The notes beneath the pieces are model-generated. The model did not search any database, had not been told where the DNA came from, and saw only the letters and a program-made list of their open reading frames with translations. A program made the position numbers and the translations under genes. A stretch of 64,000 bases of DNA, taken from assembly GCA_016214855.1 (NCBI GenBank), contig JACRMT010000003.1:1-64000 (forward strand). Reading direction: 5' to 3'. How positions within the stretch are numbered: position 1 is the first letter of the stretch; every line of letters starts with the position of its first letter. Shown here piece after piece: positions 54,717 to 63,336 of the stretch. The DNA is from Nitrospirota bacterium (GTDB lineage Bacteria; Nitrospirota; Thermodesulfovibrionia; Thermodesulfovibrionales; UBA6898).

Positions 54717-54751
54717 TGTTGCACTCATTTTCGACGTTATACGAGGTTGTC

Positions 54752-55258
54752 ATGATACGGATACTGCGGCAGATATTTCGGACCGGCATGGTAACCGAGC
54801 CGCTCCAGCCGGATATTGAGGCAGAGATCCGGGAGGTCGGGACGCGCCTTGAGGAGGCGATCAGGAAGAGGTTCAGGCGGAGTCTTACGATCAGACAGGT
54901 GGATGCGGGCTCCTGTAATGGCTGCGAACTGGAGATCCATGCCATGAATAACCCGGTCTACAACTGTGAACGGTTCGGCATGCACTTCACCGCATCTCCG
55001 CGTTTTGCTGACCTTCTGCTGGTAACCGGCCCGGTAACGCATAACATGGCGATCGCGCTCCGGAGGACCTATGATGCAACACCTGCACCCAAGCTGGTCG
55101 TGGCAGTGGGCGATTGCGGATGCAACGGCGGTGTTTTCGGCCAGAGCTATGCTTCGCTGGGAGGTGTTGACAAGGTCCTCCCTGTGGATGCCTATATCCC
55201 CGGTTGCCCGCCGACACCAACAGCCTTATTAAACGGGATATTGAAGGCGCTCAGCTAA
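54752..55258 (+). CDS. hyfI: Hyf/Ehr complex small subunit (HyfI/NuoB-like)
   Basis: 168 residues from ATG 54752 (GAGG ribosome site; the longer frame includes repeat sequence). Holds one [4Fe-4S] cluster with ligands in DAGSCNGCELE, VGDCGCNGG and IPGCPPT, as in NuoB and HyfI. It sits next to the large subunit in the complex. No HyfH or HycB-like ferredoxin gene follows, so the electron input partner is missing from this cluster. Confidence 0.92.
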   Translation: MIRILRQIFRTGMVTEPLQPDIEAEIREVGTRLEEAIRKRFRRSLTIRQVDAGSCNGCELEIHAMNNPVYNCERFGMHFTASPRFADLLLVTGPVTHNMAIALRRTYDATPAPKLVVAVGDCGCNGGVFGQSYASLGGVDKVLPVDAYIPGCPPTPTALLNGILKALS

Positions 55259-55590
55259 GATTATCTTGTTGCGTATTGAAGACTATCTGCAAGGGAAGCT
55301 TCAATGCAAAATGAAATGTTTCTTGACAACTCCTTTGTCTTCCGCTACGCTGATGAAAATACCAAAGCTCCAATTCCTTGGGAGGGGACGATGAGACATA
55401 AACCGCAATGCGGATGCCGCAATGTATCAAAAGCTGGTTCTTTTCCATTTTTGCTTCAATCTTCAATCACATTCCTTACCCAACGAGTCATTTAGAGGTT
55501 CGTTGAAAATCGCGCCCTCAAGTGAAGCGTTCTCCATTTGCCCGACGTATTGAGCGAATAATGATATTTTTTGCTATAAGGAGGAACAGG

Positions 55591-58500
55591 ATGAGTTACC
55601 CGACAAAACATCTATTACGAACAAGATTACGCTTTATTGTGGCGCTAATATTCCTGGCAAGTTTATTCTTAGGTTTATCGTCAGCAAGGGCTGGCGATTT
55701 CCTCGGGGCAGATGGAGTAATATCACTTGTCAAGAAGGCAACCGGATCTGCCGATAAGCAAGCAGCTGATCCCGGCAAGGAAGAAGCAAAACGGATAATG
55801 CGTGATCTTGAGAGTTTCAAGATGGCCCGGGCCAAGCTTCCGGTAGCGGAAGCAGTTGAACGCTGGTTGAAATTTTACGACCGCTTTCGGATGTTGCCGC
55901 CGGACGCCTTGAAGTCACAGCGTATAAACCCTTATGCACCGCCAAGCGCTGATGAATTGTCGATGAGAGCCCTTATCTCCGCCATCCCGTCGCCTGCAGC
56001 GTGGGACGAACTGAAGGCTCATGTTCTCGTGCGACAAACGACAGACGGCGGTAATCAGGAAGTCGTGCTTCGAATGCTGGTATATTTTTTGACTCAGGAC
56101 AAAGCAAATCTGGAAAAGGCAGTTGCTGAATTTAAAACAAATGCTGCTCTGGGCGGGAACCGCGCTTCGTCATATCCGCTTCGGGAGTTTCGTGTCGATA
56201 TGCAATTGCAGAAAAATGCAAAACGGACTGATGCCATTGTGGACACTTTCGATGCATATCTGCAATCGCTCAAGGGAGAGCGGCCAGAGGGACGTATAAC
56301 GGTTCAGGTCCCTGACCTTGTGACGCTTGCTGGCGAAAAACGCGCAGAGGAACTGATTCTTAACGCCACCGCTATATCCGGTCTTTCCCTCAACGTCCCT
56401 TCGGGCGGCGCTACACTGGAACTTACCAAGCGATTGTTGCTGAAAAATATTGAGAAGATCACAGAGCCCCAATGGGAACTGGTTACTGGTATCTATGACG
56501 TTACCCTATACGAGGCATTGGACAAACGATTCCCCGACAAAGCAGGGAAAAAAGAGTCGTCACCCGATATCTTCCAGTCAGTCAATAAATATGGGTATCG
56601 CTCCACTATGGATGACAGTAGCCGTCGAAGAGCCAAGATATTTTACATCATGGGGCTTATCGCTCAAAATCGGATAACGGAAGCCACGGAAAAGGCGAAG
56701 GGGATGGAGTCTGCGGATTTCCAAAACAAGGACTTTGAAAAGAGCTGGCACTCCTTTGATAAATTACGATTTGCAACTGAATTGAACCAATTTTGTAAAG
56801 ATCTGCTGACCAATCGTCCTGAGTTACAGCTTTGGAAAGAGTGCGGCTTAATTGCCGGTAGTGGCAAAGATTCAGAAGTCCTTATTACCATGATAGATGC
56901 AGCTGCCCAAAAGCCCAATATCGGTCTGGAATCGCGGCTCGGGATTCGAGAGCGGCAGATTGAGCTTCTGCTTGCTATGGATCGTGTGGATGATGCCGTT
57001 TCCCTGCTGCACGAAACGCTTATGGTCGATGCCGGACGGGAGACGCCCCAGGTCCAACTTGCAGTTACGCGGAGTAAGCTTAAACTGGCCTCGCGCATGT
57101 TCATCGTAGGAAGGCTGTTGGAGCGCAAGGAGCTGATACGGGAAGGTGAAGAAGTATTTCTTTCAGCTCTCAAGGATGCGGGACAGCGGATCAGCATTAC
57201 GGATATGTCGAGTTGGAATGTGCGAGGTTCAGAATCGCCAATAGGGATGATGATTGATGCGTATTGGGAAAATGGTGATTTGGCAGGTGCGGAAAGGATG
57301 GTCGTGGCGGTGATACAGGCATTTCTTAAGGCTCCTGAGTTGAATGCGCAGCCAGCCGCACGCGATTGGGCGCTCAGCAGTGGCGTTCTTGCCGGACACC
57401 TGCTCAGACTGGCCGAAATCTATGACCGGGCCGGCCGTCATGAAGACGTATTGACGCTTTTGGAAAAAGCGGCATGGTGGGGAGGTGTCGATCTCATCGA
57501 TATAGCTGATGAAAATATAGCACTGATCGCGATAACGGCAAAGGCTCTTCATTTGGCAGGACGCGACACCGAAGCGGTCGAAATGCTCAAGAGTCATCTA
57601 TTGGGGAATCCGGGGGATGATTCAGCTTATATCATCCTGACCGAAATCCTCGGTGCTGCCGCAATCCCCTGGCTCGATACATTATATCTCCGCGACAGAT
57701 TTGAGGAGCGCCCTCTCATCTGGAAGGCACATCTCCTGAAGAAGAATGGTAAGTTGGATGAGGCCGAAGCAACCATTCGGCAGGCACTGAAGATCGACCC
57801 CACTGATGGTGAGCAAAAGGCCGGAGATCGGGGGCGGGCCTATGTAGAACTTGTCGAGATACTCAAGGCCAAAGGAAAGACGGAAGATTCAGCTTTCTTC
57901 GAGCGGGTCGTTACTTCCATCAGAACCGCCGAGAGGGGGGATAAGTTCACCGAGGCGGGTCTTATACGGAAAAGTCTGGCCATGTATGAAGAAGCATCGA
58001 AAAGTTTTGCAGATGCCTATTGTGTTCAATGGCGTCTTGCCGAGCGCCTCTCCTCAATGGGGGATATGGAGGCGGCCAGAAAGCACTACGAAATAGCTTT
58101 CGAACGGATGCCGGAGCAGTTTGGTCAGGTTGCCAGGTTTTGTTTCGGCTGCGAGGGGGTATTCACACACCAGCAGAGCGTCAGCATTGCTGAAGAGGTG
58201 TTGACCGGGCTGGCTAAGACAGCGCCCCGTAAACCACAGGTTCATTATTTACTTGGGCAGCTTCGCGAGAGCCAGGGACGCAAGGACGAAGCTTACCGTC
58301 ACTTCCGCACTGCTGCAGAAATCGACCTGCAATATCTGGATGCCTTGAAGGCAGCCTATTCACTTCGCAAAGATGTATTCCTGAGTCAGACTGAAGCTGA
58401 TGAAATTGCGTTGCGTATGGTCAGGCTCGACCCTCGCAGCAGGCATGACAATCTCAGTGCCGATGAAATCGACGATTTGAAAGGCCTCTGGTCTATCTAC

Positions 58501-58740
58501 GAGGACATTGGCAAAGAGAAGGTCAATATACCGAAGGGGTTATTAACTCTGACAGCGAGCAAGCAGGAATTGGAAGCACTGGTCAAAAAATTCGGTGTAG
58601 GCAGTGAATTCCTGGAATGGAAACGAAATAGCTATCGGGAGAATCGGGTCATTCCGGAGCCTGGTGACGCTGTGGTCAAAAACAATTTCATAAAGAAACT
58701 GCTCCAGGTTACAAGCCAAGGCGGCATGATGTTTGAGTAG
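55591..58740 (+). CDS. Large exported TPR-type protein, unknown function
   Basis: 1049 residues from ATG 55591 (AAGGAGGAACAGG ribosome site). Signal peptide ends near LSSARAGDF (~34). The remainder is almost all helical, with TPR-like repeats best seen at ~640-690, ~700-770 and ~860-945 (HYLLGQLRESQGRKDEAYRHFRTAAEIDLQ). It should be periplasmic or surface exposed. No catalytic motif is recognised. Codon choice (more A/T at third positions in parts) differs from the hyf genes, which may mean transfer. It has no clear operon partner. Confidence 0.8.
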   Translation: MSYPTKHLLRTRLRFIVALIFLASLFLGLSSARAGDFLGADGVISLVKKATGSADKQAADPGKEEAKRIMRDLESFKMARAKLPVAEAVERWLKFYDRFRMLPPDALKSQRINPYAPPSADELSMRALISAIPSPAAWDELKAHVLVRQTTDGGNQEVVLRMLVYFLTQDKANLEKAVAEFKTNAALGGNRASSYPLREFRVDMQLQKNAKRTDAIVDTFDAYLQSLKGERPEGRITVQVPDLVTLAGEKRAEELILNATAISGLSLNVPSGGATLELTKRLLLKNIEKITEPQWELVTGIYDVTLYEALDKRFPDKAGKKESSPDIFQSVNKYGYRSTMDDSSRRRAKIFYIMGLIAQNRITEATEKAKGMESADFQNKDFEKSWHSFDKLRFATELNQFCKDLLTNRPELQLWKECGLIAGSGKDSEVLITMIDAAAQKPNIGLESRLGIRERQIELLLAMDRVDDAVSLLHETLMVDAGRETPQVQLAVTRSKLKLASRMFIVGRLLERKELIREGEEVFLSALKDAGQRISITDMSSWNVRGSESPIGMMIDAYWENGDLAGAERMVVAVIQAFLKAPELNAQPAARDWALSSGVLAGHLLRLAEIYDRAGRHEDVLTLLEKAAWWGGVDLIDIADENIALIAITAKALHLAGRDTEAVEMLKSHLLGNPGDDSAYIILTEILGAAAIPWLDTLYLRDRFEERPLIWKAHLLKKNGKLDEAEATIRQALKIDPTDGEQKAGDRGRAYVELVEILKAKGKTEDSAFFERVVTSIRTAERGDKFTEAGLIRKSLAMYEEASKSFADAYCVQWRLAERLSSMGDMEAARKHYEIAFERMPEQFGQVARFCFGCEGVFTHQQSVSIAEEVLTGLAKTAPRKPQVHYLLGQLRESQGRKDEAYRHFRTAAEIDLQYLDALKAAYSLRKDVFLSQTEADEIALRMVRLDPRSRHDNLSADEIDDLKGLWSIYEDIGKEKVNIPKGLLTLTASKQELEALVKKFGVGSEFLEWKRNSYRENRVIPEPGDAVVKNNFIKKLLQVTSQGGMMFE

Positions 58741-58875
58741 CGCGGCATTCATAAGAAGATAAGAATCGTTGCAGAAGCAGAGGAGCGGCAAGACAGGCAG
58801 CTGAGCGGAGCAGCAGGTTTGCCCGAAGACTGATAATGATTTGAAATTATGAAGAAAGCCTTTTGAGAAAGCCTT

Positions 58876-58921
58876 TTGGGGACGTTGTTGAATTAGTTAA
58901 CTTGTTGGTGAGGGTTGAAAT
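58876..58921. repeat. Direct repeat, left copy, beside RAYT remnant
   Basis: A run beginning 'ttggggacgttgttgaa' and ending 'agggttgaaat' recurs with minor changes at 59052-59098. The two enclose the transposase remnant. Just before it is a 13-base tandem (agaaagccttttg twice). Confidence 0.65.
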
Positions 58922-58929
58922 AATAGTTC

Positions 58930-59067
58930 ATGCCAAGGCAGGCGAGACTAGATTTTCCCGGCACATTACACCACGTAATATGCAGAGGGATAGAGAAAAG
59001 GGACATAGTCGCAGATGACAAAGACAGAGACAACTTTATCGGGGAAACATATTGGGGCCGTTGTTGA
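58930..59067 (+). pseudogene. Truncated REP-associated (IS200-like, RAYT) transposase remnant
   Basis: From ATG 58930 the read MPRQARLDFPGTLHHVICRG, then IEKRDIVADDKDRDNFI, is the N-terminus of a Y1/REP-associated tyrosine transposase, with the HxH-type LHHV start. After residue 37 it jumps to GETYWGRC and a stop, so the catalytic Tyr helix is missing. An internal deletion joined the first and last parts. It is bounded by direct repeats and is not functional. Confidence 0.8.
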
Positions 59068-59098
59068 AGCAGTTAACTTATTGAGGAAGGGTTGAAAT
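59052..59098. repeat. Direct repeat, right copy, beside RAYT remnant
   Basis: Second copy of the repeat at 58876-58921, sharing TTGGGG-CGTTGTTGAA and AGGGTTGAAAT. Part of it is read in frame as the last residues of the remnant. Confidence 0.65.
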
Positions 59099-59132
59099 GA
59101 GGAAGAAGGGATCATGGGGGCAGGATTGACTA

Positions 59133-59273
59133 TTGACTGACGCGCAGACCAGCAGGACTTTTACGACTGCAAAACACACTGCTGCCGGAAGCTACACAAG
59201 TTCCACTGCAGTGGCCTGGACAGGGACGACAAGCGCGTGGTCAGGATTGGTTGTCGTTTCTCTACAGCCGTAG
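59133..59273 (+). pseudogene. C-terminal gene fragment, Ser/Thr-rich
   Basis: A 46-codon frame from TTG 59133 to a stop at 59273 (AAGSYTSSTAVAWTGTTSAW in the middle, ending GLVVVSLQP) looks like the end of an exported beta-rich repeat protein. No start or ribosome site is present. It is probably a leftover from a deleted gene; the 58741-59339 gap is otherwise remnant DNA. Confidence 0.35.
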
Positions 59274-59339
59274 AACAGTGAAATGGCTATGCCGTAATTA
59301 CTAAATCCTCGTTGACTTCGCTGATTGTTTATCGTGCGG

Positions 59340-60008
59340 TTATGCCCCGCCGGAGATGAACTGCGTAAGGTCCTGGGCTTCCTTTTCCGATAACTGTCTG
59401 AAGGTTACGCCATAGAATACCGAACTGCCGGTCGGTGTTGATGTCTTTCTCACAACCTCTGACTTAAGCGAGAACCTGCTGCGATTCTTCGGGTTTACAA
59501 AGCTGACCTGAAGCTTTTCTCCGACCGGGAAATCGGAAACGCATTCAAAGGCCATACCGCTTTCACTGAAGTCCATGGATATGCCTGAGTAGCGGAGATT
59601 GCTCCCGTCCTGCTGAACGTTCACCAGGATGCGGAAAACGCGACGAGGTGACCGCAACAGGAACTTGGAGATCGCCGTCTGGAACTTGAGCTTTTCCACA
59701 GGAATGAAAAAGGTCTCCTGCACATCGAGGCTTCTGCACTCTCCCTGGGTAATGGTTGCGTTGAAGGGCAGTATCAGGATTTTCGGGACCTTCACAAACG
59801 AAGGGTTGTCTTTCAGGTCGGCAATATCAGCCCGGATCTCCTGAAAACTGTCGCTGCCGAACAGTACGATAAGAGCCGGCATGTCCGGGGACAGAAGAGC
59901 CTCGCGCACGTTCTCAAAAGAAATGTAAAGAAGATTGTCCTCTTTGAGGTAATGCTTCACCGTGTTGAAGACGTCTGCAGACCTTTCGATAACAAATATC
60001 TTTTTCAT
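59340..60008 (-). CDS. PilZ-domain protein with degenerate receiver-like N-terminus
   Basis: 222 residues from ATG 60008 (weak ribosome site GGA); an ATG eight codons earlier (60032) is possible. The C-terminal PilZ domain has the c-di-GMP motifs RRVFR (RxxxR) and DFSESG (DxSxxG). The N-terminal ~110 residues resemble a response-regulator receiver in strand pattern (MKKIFVIERSADVFNTVKHYL, ALIVLFGSDSF) but lack clear phospho-acceptor residues. A c-di-GMP effector is likely. Output unknown. Confidence 0.82.
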   Translation of the reverse strand: MKKIFVIERSADVFNTVKHYLKEDNLLYISFENVREALLSPDMPALIVLFGSDSFQEIRADIADLKDNPSFVKVPKILILPFNATITQGECRSLDVQETFFIPVEKLKFQTAISKFLLRSPRRVFRILVNVQQDGSNLRYSGISMDFSESGMAFECVSDFPVGEKLQVSFVNPKNRSRFSLKSEVVRKTSTPTGSSVFYGVTFRQLSEKEAQDLTQFISGGA

Positions 60009-60195
60009 ACGTTCCAAAACATATTGTAGCATGTTATCGTGATGTTTTTGCTATCATCTTCTTAATACATCTGCTTCCGGTTTCTAATGTTTTCCCTGTC
60101 TGTTTTTGAAAAGGTGATCTGCGTTCTGATATGCAGTTTTCAGTCTCCCTTCCCTCTGAGGGCTGCTGGCCGTGATTTTTTTCTTGACAAGAATA

Positions 60196-60228
60196 ATTAT
60201 TGTATGATAAAAATTATCAGACAATAAT
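60196..60228. promoter_or_regulatory. Large palindromic operator upstream of perR-like gene
   Basis: A 33-base palindrome with 15-base arms (one mismatch) and a 3-base centre; its inner half-sites are TGATAA/TTATCA. It overlaps the -10 region of a promoter whose -35 TTGACA is at 60184-60189. The gene's start is 15 bases further. Autoregulation by the encoded Fur-family protein is the natural inference. Confidence 0.7.
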
Positions 60229-60243
60229 GAGTATCAATACAAT

Positions 60244-60645
60244 ATGCACAAATTTAGAGACATAGGTCTGAAGCTCACGCCGCAGCGGCTTGCCATACTC
60301 GATTTCCTCGATGGCAATACTGATCATCCGTCAGCGGATGATATCTATAAGGCGGTTTCTGTTCAGCATCCGACCATGTCCTTTGCAACGGTCTATAACA
60401 CCCTGGACACGTTGAGGGAAAAAGGTCATATCCTTGAGCTGACGATCGATCCGGACAAAAAAAGATTCGATCCCTGCACAGACCCCCACCATCATCTTAT
60501 CTGTTTGTCATGCAAGAGGGTCCAGGATATCCATATGACGTTCAACCTTGACCTGCCGGAAGCGATGAAAGGCAAATTCAGGATCACCGGAAACCATATC
60601 GAATTCTACGGGATCTGCCCTGTCTGCAGGACGAAGACCCATTAA
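60244..60645 (+). CDS. perR: Fur-family regulator, PerR-like
   Basis: 133 residues, typical of PerR. Winged-helix N-terminus (LTPQRLAILDFLDGNTDHPSADDIY), metal-site PHHHLICLSC (~81-90), and structural zinc Cys C87, C90, C125, C128. His at 28 (DHPSADD) matches the PerR/Fur metal ligand. It heads a run of oxygen-defence genes (rubredoxin, desulforedoxin, rubrerythrin), which favours PerR over Fur or Zur. A palindromic operator overlaps its promoter. No ribosome site is visible. Confidence 0.88.
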   Translation: MHKFRDIGLKLTPQRLAILDFLDGNTDHPSADDIYKAVSVQHPTMSFATVYNTLDTLREKGHILELTIDPDKKRFDPCTDPHHHLICLSCKRVQDIHMTFNLDLPEAMKGKFRITGNHIEFYGICPVCRTKTH

Positions 60646-60659
60646 AAGGAGGAGTATGT

Positions 60660-61097
60660 ATGTGCATGGATCATAAAAAGACCTGCGTCTGCGGTGCGCA
60701 GACAGCAAGCTTTAATTTTCGCGACGAGGTGATGCCTGCGGAGCTCGTTGACAGGCTCTACTGCCCCCAGTGCAGTTCTTCTGTTGCCTTCGATGACCGG
60801 ACCATGATCAGAGACAATGACTGGATAATAGACTTTGATATGGACATAGCACGGTTCTCCGGTCACAAGCTCTGCGGCGCAGAGATAACACCGGAGTATC
60901 TCTTTGATCAGGGGTACTGCACCTGGCGCGGAGTTTATCCGATGGACCATATCGACTCGGTGAAAGAGCGGGAAGAACTGGTCAAACTCTCCAGGATCAA
61001 CCCGAAAAAGTACATCGAGGAGATCAGGAGATGGGGTATTGACCGGATGGACAGACTTGCGCGCGAGGGTTGGAGGAAGGCTCATGCAGGGCAGTGA
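60660..61097 (+). CDS. Unknown Cys-rich cytoplasmic protein in PerR locus
   Basis: 145 residues with strong ribosome site AAAGGAGG, 14 bases after perR. Cys pairs KTCVCGAQ (9, 11) and YCPQCSS (35, 38) suggest a zinc ribbon at the N-terminus; later single Cys at KLCGAE and GYCTW. The C-terminal part is helical and charged. I do not recognise the family. Its position between perR and other redox genes suggests oxidative-stress or Fe-S roles. Confidence 0.78.
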   Translation: MCMDHKKTCVCGAQTASFNFRDEVMPAELVDRLYCPQCSSSVAFDDRTMIRDNDWIIDFDMDIARFSGHKLCGAEITPEYLFDQGYCTWRGVYPMDHIDSVKEREELVKLSRINPKKYIEEIRRWGIDRMDRLAREGWRKAHAGQ

Positions 61098-61263
61098 TAT
61101 CAGCCAGAAGAAGAGCCCCTGCAGCACCAGGAATATTCCGGTGCCGGAATTCATTGCCTGCATCAAATGCGGCAATGAGATAGAGATATGGACGGATGAG
61201 GATGAAACGATCTGTCACACCTGCGGCCATAAGATCTTCAAGAAGGAATCAATAATTCACTGA
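61084..61263 (+). CDS. 59-residue zinc-ribbon protein
   Basis: 59 residues from ATG 61084, overlapping the previous gene by 14 bases, with a GGAGG ribosome site inside it. Two Cys pairs, ACIKCG and ICHTCGHK, form a rubredoxin-like or zinc-ribbon knuckle. The longer frame upstream is not conserved-looking. Function unknown; co-translated with the gene before. Confidence 0.75.
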   Translation: MQGSDISQKKSPCSTRNIPVPEFIACIKCGNEIEIWTDEDETICHTCGHKIFKKESIIH

Positions 61264-61305
61264 CTGTTTCATTCGAAACAGGACCCTTGACCACTGGAGC
61301 AAAGC

Positions 61306-61785
61306 ATGGAAATATCTCTTGAAAAGATACCCGGAGGCCTGAGAGTGGACGGCCTTGATCTGAAGAACGGCAAATGCGGCTGCACATCAGTGCTGCCCTG
61401 CTGTTACAGCTGGACAAAAGTGAAGAGGAGCGGGAACACAGTCAGCTTTTCAGGCAAGGCAACAGGGCCGGAGTCTGTTGAACTGTTCGACTGGGGCTAT
61501 AGCGTAAGAAAAGGCGATCTGACCGTCGAAGTGTCGATGGAGGACACTCGTGACAAAATAATATTCTCGGGATACTATCCGCCCCGTATTGAGGAATGGA
61601 TAGAGAAGGGTTGGGAAGTTGTTTCAAGAACAGGCGAGCGGGAGGATTTCGGCCTCTGGCGTTGTGCCACCTGCAAATGGCTGTACAAAGAGAAGGATCA
61701 GGTTGCGAAGTTCGAAGATCTGCCGGACGACTGGAAATGCCCCACCTGCAAAGTCGGCAAGAATGCCTTTGAGAAGATTGGATAG
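61306..61785 (+). CDS. Protein with C-terminal rubredoxin domain
   Basis: 159 residues. The last ~50 form a rubredoxin: WRCATCKWLY and DDWKCPTCKVGKNAFEKI, with the four Cys that bind one Fe. The first ~105 residues are unlike known rubredoxin fusions that I recall; they hold GKCGCTSVLPCCYSW with four Cys near 24-33, perhaps a second metal site. Likely an electron carrier for peroxide or superoxide reduction along with rubrerythrin. Confidence 0.83.
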   Translation: MEISLEKIPGGLRVDGLDLKNGKCGCTSVLPCCYSWTKVKRSGNTVSFSGKATGPESVELFDWGYSVRKGDLTVEVSMEDTRDKIIFSGYYPPRIEEWIEKGWEVVSRTGEREDFGLWRCATCKWLYKEKDQVAKFEDLPDDWKCPTCKVGKNAFEKIG

Positions 61786-61840
61786 GAAACGTTTCAGGAA
61801 AGAACACTCATACCAAAAAAAATAATCAGGGGAAAAGCTT

Positions 61841-61957
61841 ATGACAAAAAAAGGCGAGAACTACAAGTGTGCAGTATGCGGCAATGAAGTTGCGGTTACA
61901 ACCGGCGGTGGCGGCACCCTTTTTTGCTGCGGGAAGCCGATGGAAAAGATCGGCTGA
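61841..61957 (+). CDS. Desulforedoxin (38 residues)
   Basis: 38 residues from ATG 61841 (ribosome site GGGG). The whole protein is one desulforedoxin domain: YKCAVCGNEVAV with C-x2-C (C10, C13), then LFCCGKPMEKIG with adjacent Cys (C29, C30). These hold a tetrahedral Fe(Cys)4 in a homodimer. Usually it is the N-terminal domain of desulfoferrodoxin, but here it stands alone without the superoxide reductase domain. An electron carrier for rubrerythrin or a reductase outside the window is likely. Confidence 0.9.
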   Translation: MTKKGENYKCAVCGNEVAVTTGGGGTLFCCGKPMEKIG

Positions 61958-62053
61958 TATCAGGTCCGGCAGAAATGCAACTATAGTATAATGAGTTCTG
62001 AATACCGTGGAACACCGCATATCAAGATAACCATTACATAAGGAGGAGTCAGC

Positions 62054-62551
62054 ATGGCATCAAAATCAGAGAAGAATCTTAAAGAGGCGTTTGCCGGGGA
62101 ATCGCAGGCAAACAGGAAATACCTTGCCTTTGCCAAAAAGGCAGAAACAGAAGGTTACAAGCAGGCAGCAAAGCTTTTCAGGGCAGCAGCCGAGGCAGAG
62201 ACCGTGCATGCGCATAACCATCTGAGGGAATTCGGCGGCATCAGATCGACAAAAGAGAACCTTGAGGCTGCCATCGGCGGCGAGACCTTCGAATTCGAGA
62301 GCATATACCCGAAGATGATCGCCGAGGCAAAGGCTGAAGGCAATGCCCTTGCAGAAAGGACCTTTGTATATGCGAACGAGGTGGAGAAGATCCATGCTGA
62401 CCTGTATAAGAAGGCGCTTGAGACCCTGGGCAGGAATGCCGAGACGGATTACTATGTATGTCAGGTCTGCGGCAACACGGTAGAGGACCATGCGCCTGAT
62501 GAATGCCCGATCTGCAAGGCGAAGAAACAGGCGTTCAGAAAGATCGACTGA
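62054..62551 (+). CDS. rbr: Rubrerythrin
   Basis: 165 residues. Di-iron four-helix bundle (AFAGESQANRKYLAFA; AAEAETVHAHNHL; EVEKIHADLY, with EXXH motifs) and a C-terminal rubredoxin-like domain (YYVCQVCGNTV...CPICKAKKQAF). Reduces peroxide in anaerobes. Ribosome site AAGGAGGAG. It is the core of the stress block, between desulforedoxin and a flavoprotein. Confidence 0.95.
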   Translation: MASKSEKNLKEAFAGESQANRKYLAFAKKAETEGYKQAAKLFRAAAEAETVHAHNHLREFGGIRSTKENLEAAIGGETFEFESIYPKMIAEAKAEGNALAERTFVYANEVEKIHADLYKKALETLGRNAETDYYVCQVCGNTVEDHAPDECPICKAKKQAFRKID

Positions 62552-62554
62552 ACC

Positions 62555-63130
62555 ATGAAGGTGCTCGCTTTTTTAGGCAGCCCGAGAGTTGACGGCAATA
62601 CTGAGCTTCTGCTCAATGAGGCGATAAGGGCCGTTCAGGAGCAGGGGCATGAGGTGAAGATCTGCAAGCTTAACTACCTGCGCATCAAACCCTGTCAGGA
62701 CTGCGGCGGATGTGACAAGAACGGTGTCTGTATCATTAATGACGACATGACCGAAATCTATCAGGATATCAGGGAGGCAGACAGGATCATCCTTGCCTCC
62801 CCGATCTTTTTCTTCGGCATGAGCGCCCAGGCAAAGGCTATGATAGACCGCTGTCAGTCATTCTGGTGTGAGAAGTACCTCCTGAAAAAGACGATACCTG
62901 AGGGTCTGCATGGCAGAAAAGGGCTTCTTATTCTTGTCGGCGGCATGAAAAAGGATATCGGCATCCAGTGCGGCGATGCTGCTGCAAAGGCATTCTTCAG
63001 GACGATCAGTGTCCCGAGCCATGAAGTGCTCGGTTTTCTCGGCGTCGATGCGAAGGGAGCAATTTCCGATCACCCCACTGCCCTGAAGGATGCATATGAG
63101 GCTGGAAAAAGGCTTGTGCAGACCCTGTAG
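62555..63130 (+). CDS. Iron-sulfur flavoprotein, NADPH-FMN reductase family
   Basis: 191 residues with a flavodoxin-like FMN fold (GSPRVDGNTELLL, ASPIFFFGMSAQAKAMIDR) and the compact Cys motif CQDCGGCDKNGVC (48-60 region) that holds a [4Fe-4S] in iron-sulfur flavoproteins. Such proteins move electrons to rubrerythrin or oxygen and peroxide reductases. Starts three bases after rubrerythrin; likely last gene of the block, followed by a terminator. Confidence 0.9.
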   Translation: MKVLAFLGSPRVDGNTELLLNEAIRAVQEQGHEVKICKLNYLRIKPCQDCGGCDKNGVCIINDDMTEIYQDIREADRIILASPIFFFGMSAQAKAMIDRCQSFWCEKYLLKKTIPEGLHGRKGLLILVGGMKKDIGIQCGDAAAKAFFRTISVPSHEVLGFLGVDAKGAISDHPTALKDAYEAGKRLVQTL

Positions 63131-63151
63131 CAGATCCCTGCTGCTTTTCTT
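63127..63151 (+). terminator. Terminator after the oxygen-defence block
   Basis: A 7-bp stem GTAGCAG/CTGCTGC (one G-U pair) with a 4-base loop, followed by TTTTCTT. It overlaps the flavoprotein stop codon. It closes the perR-to-flavoprotein run. Confidence 0.7.
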
Positions 63152-63336
63152 CCATCGGGCACTTCGCCTGCACGTTGACGGCATTTCACACCGTATCATC
63201 TGATATCACACAGCGTCTATTTATGCGGGGTTGCGAGAAATTGACTATCAGGTGAACTACATAAAAACTACATACTGTTTCCTTGACGGAATTTTCCTGT
63301 ATAGTCTGATAAAATAGGACATCAGGAGGTAATACC

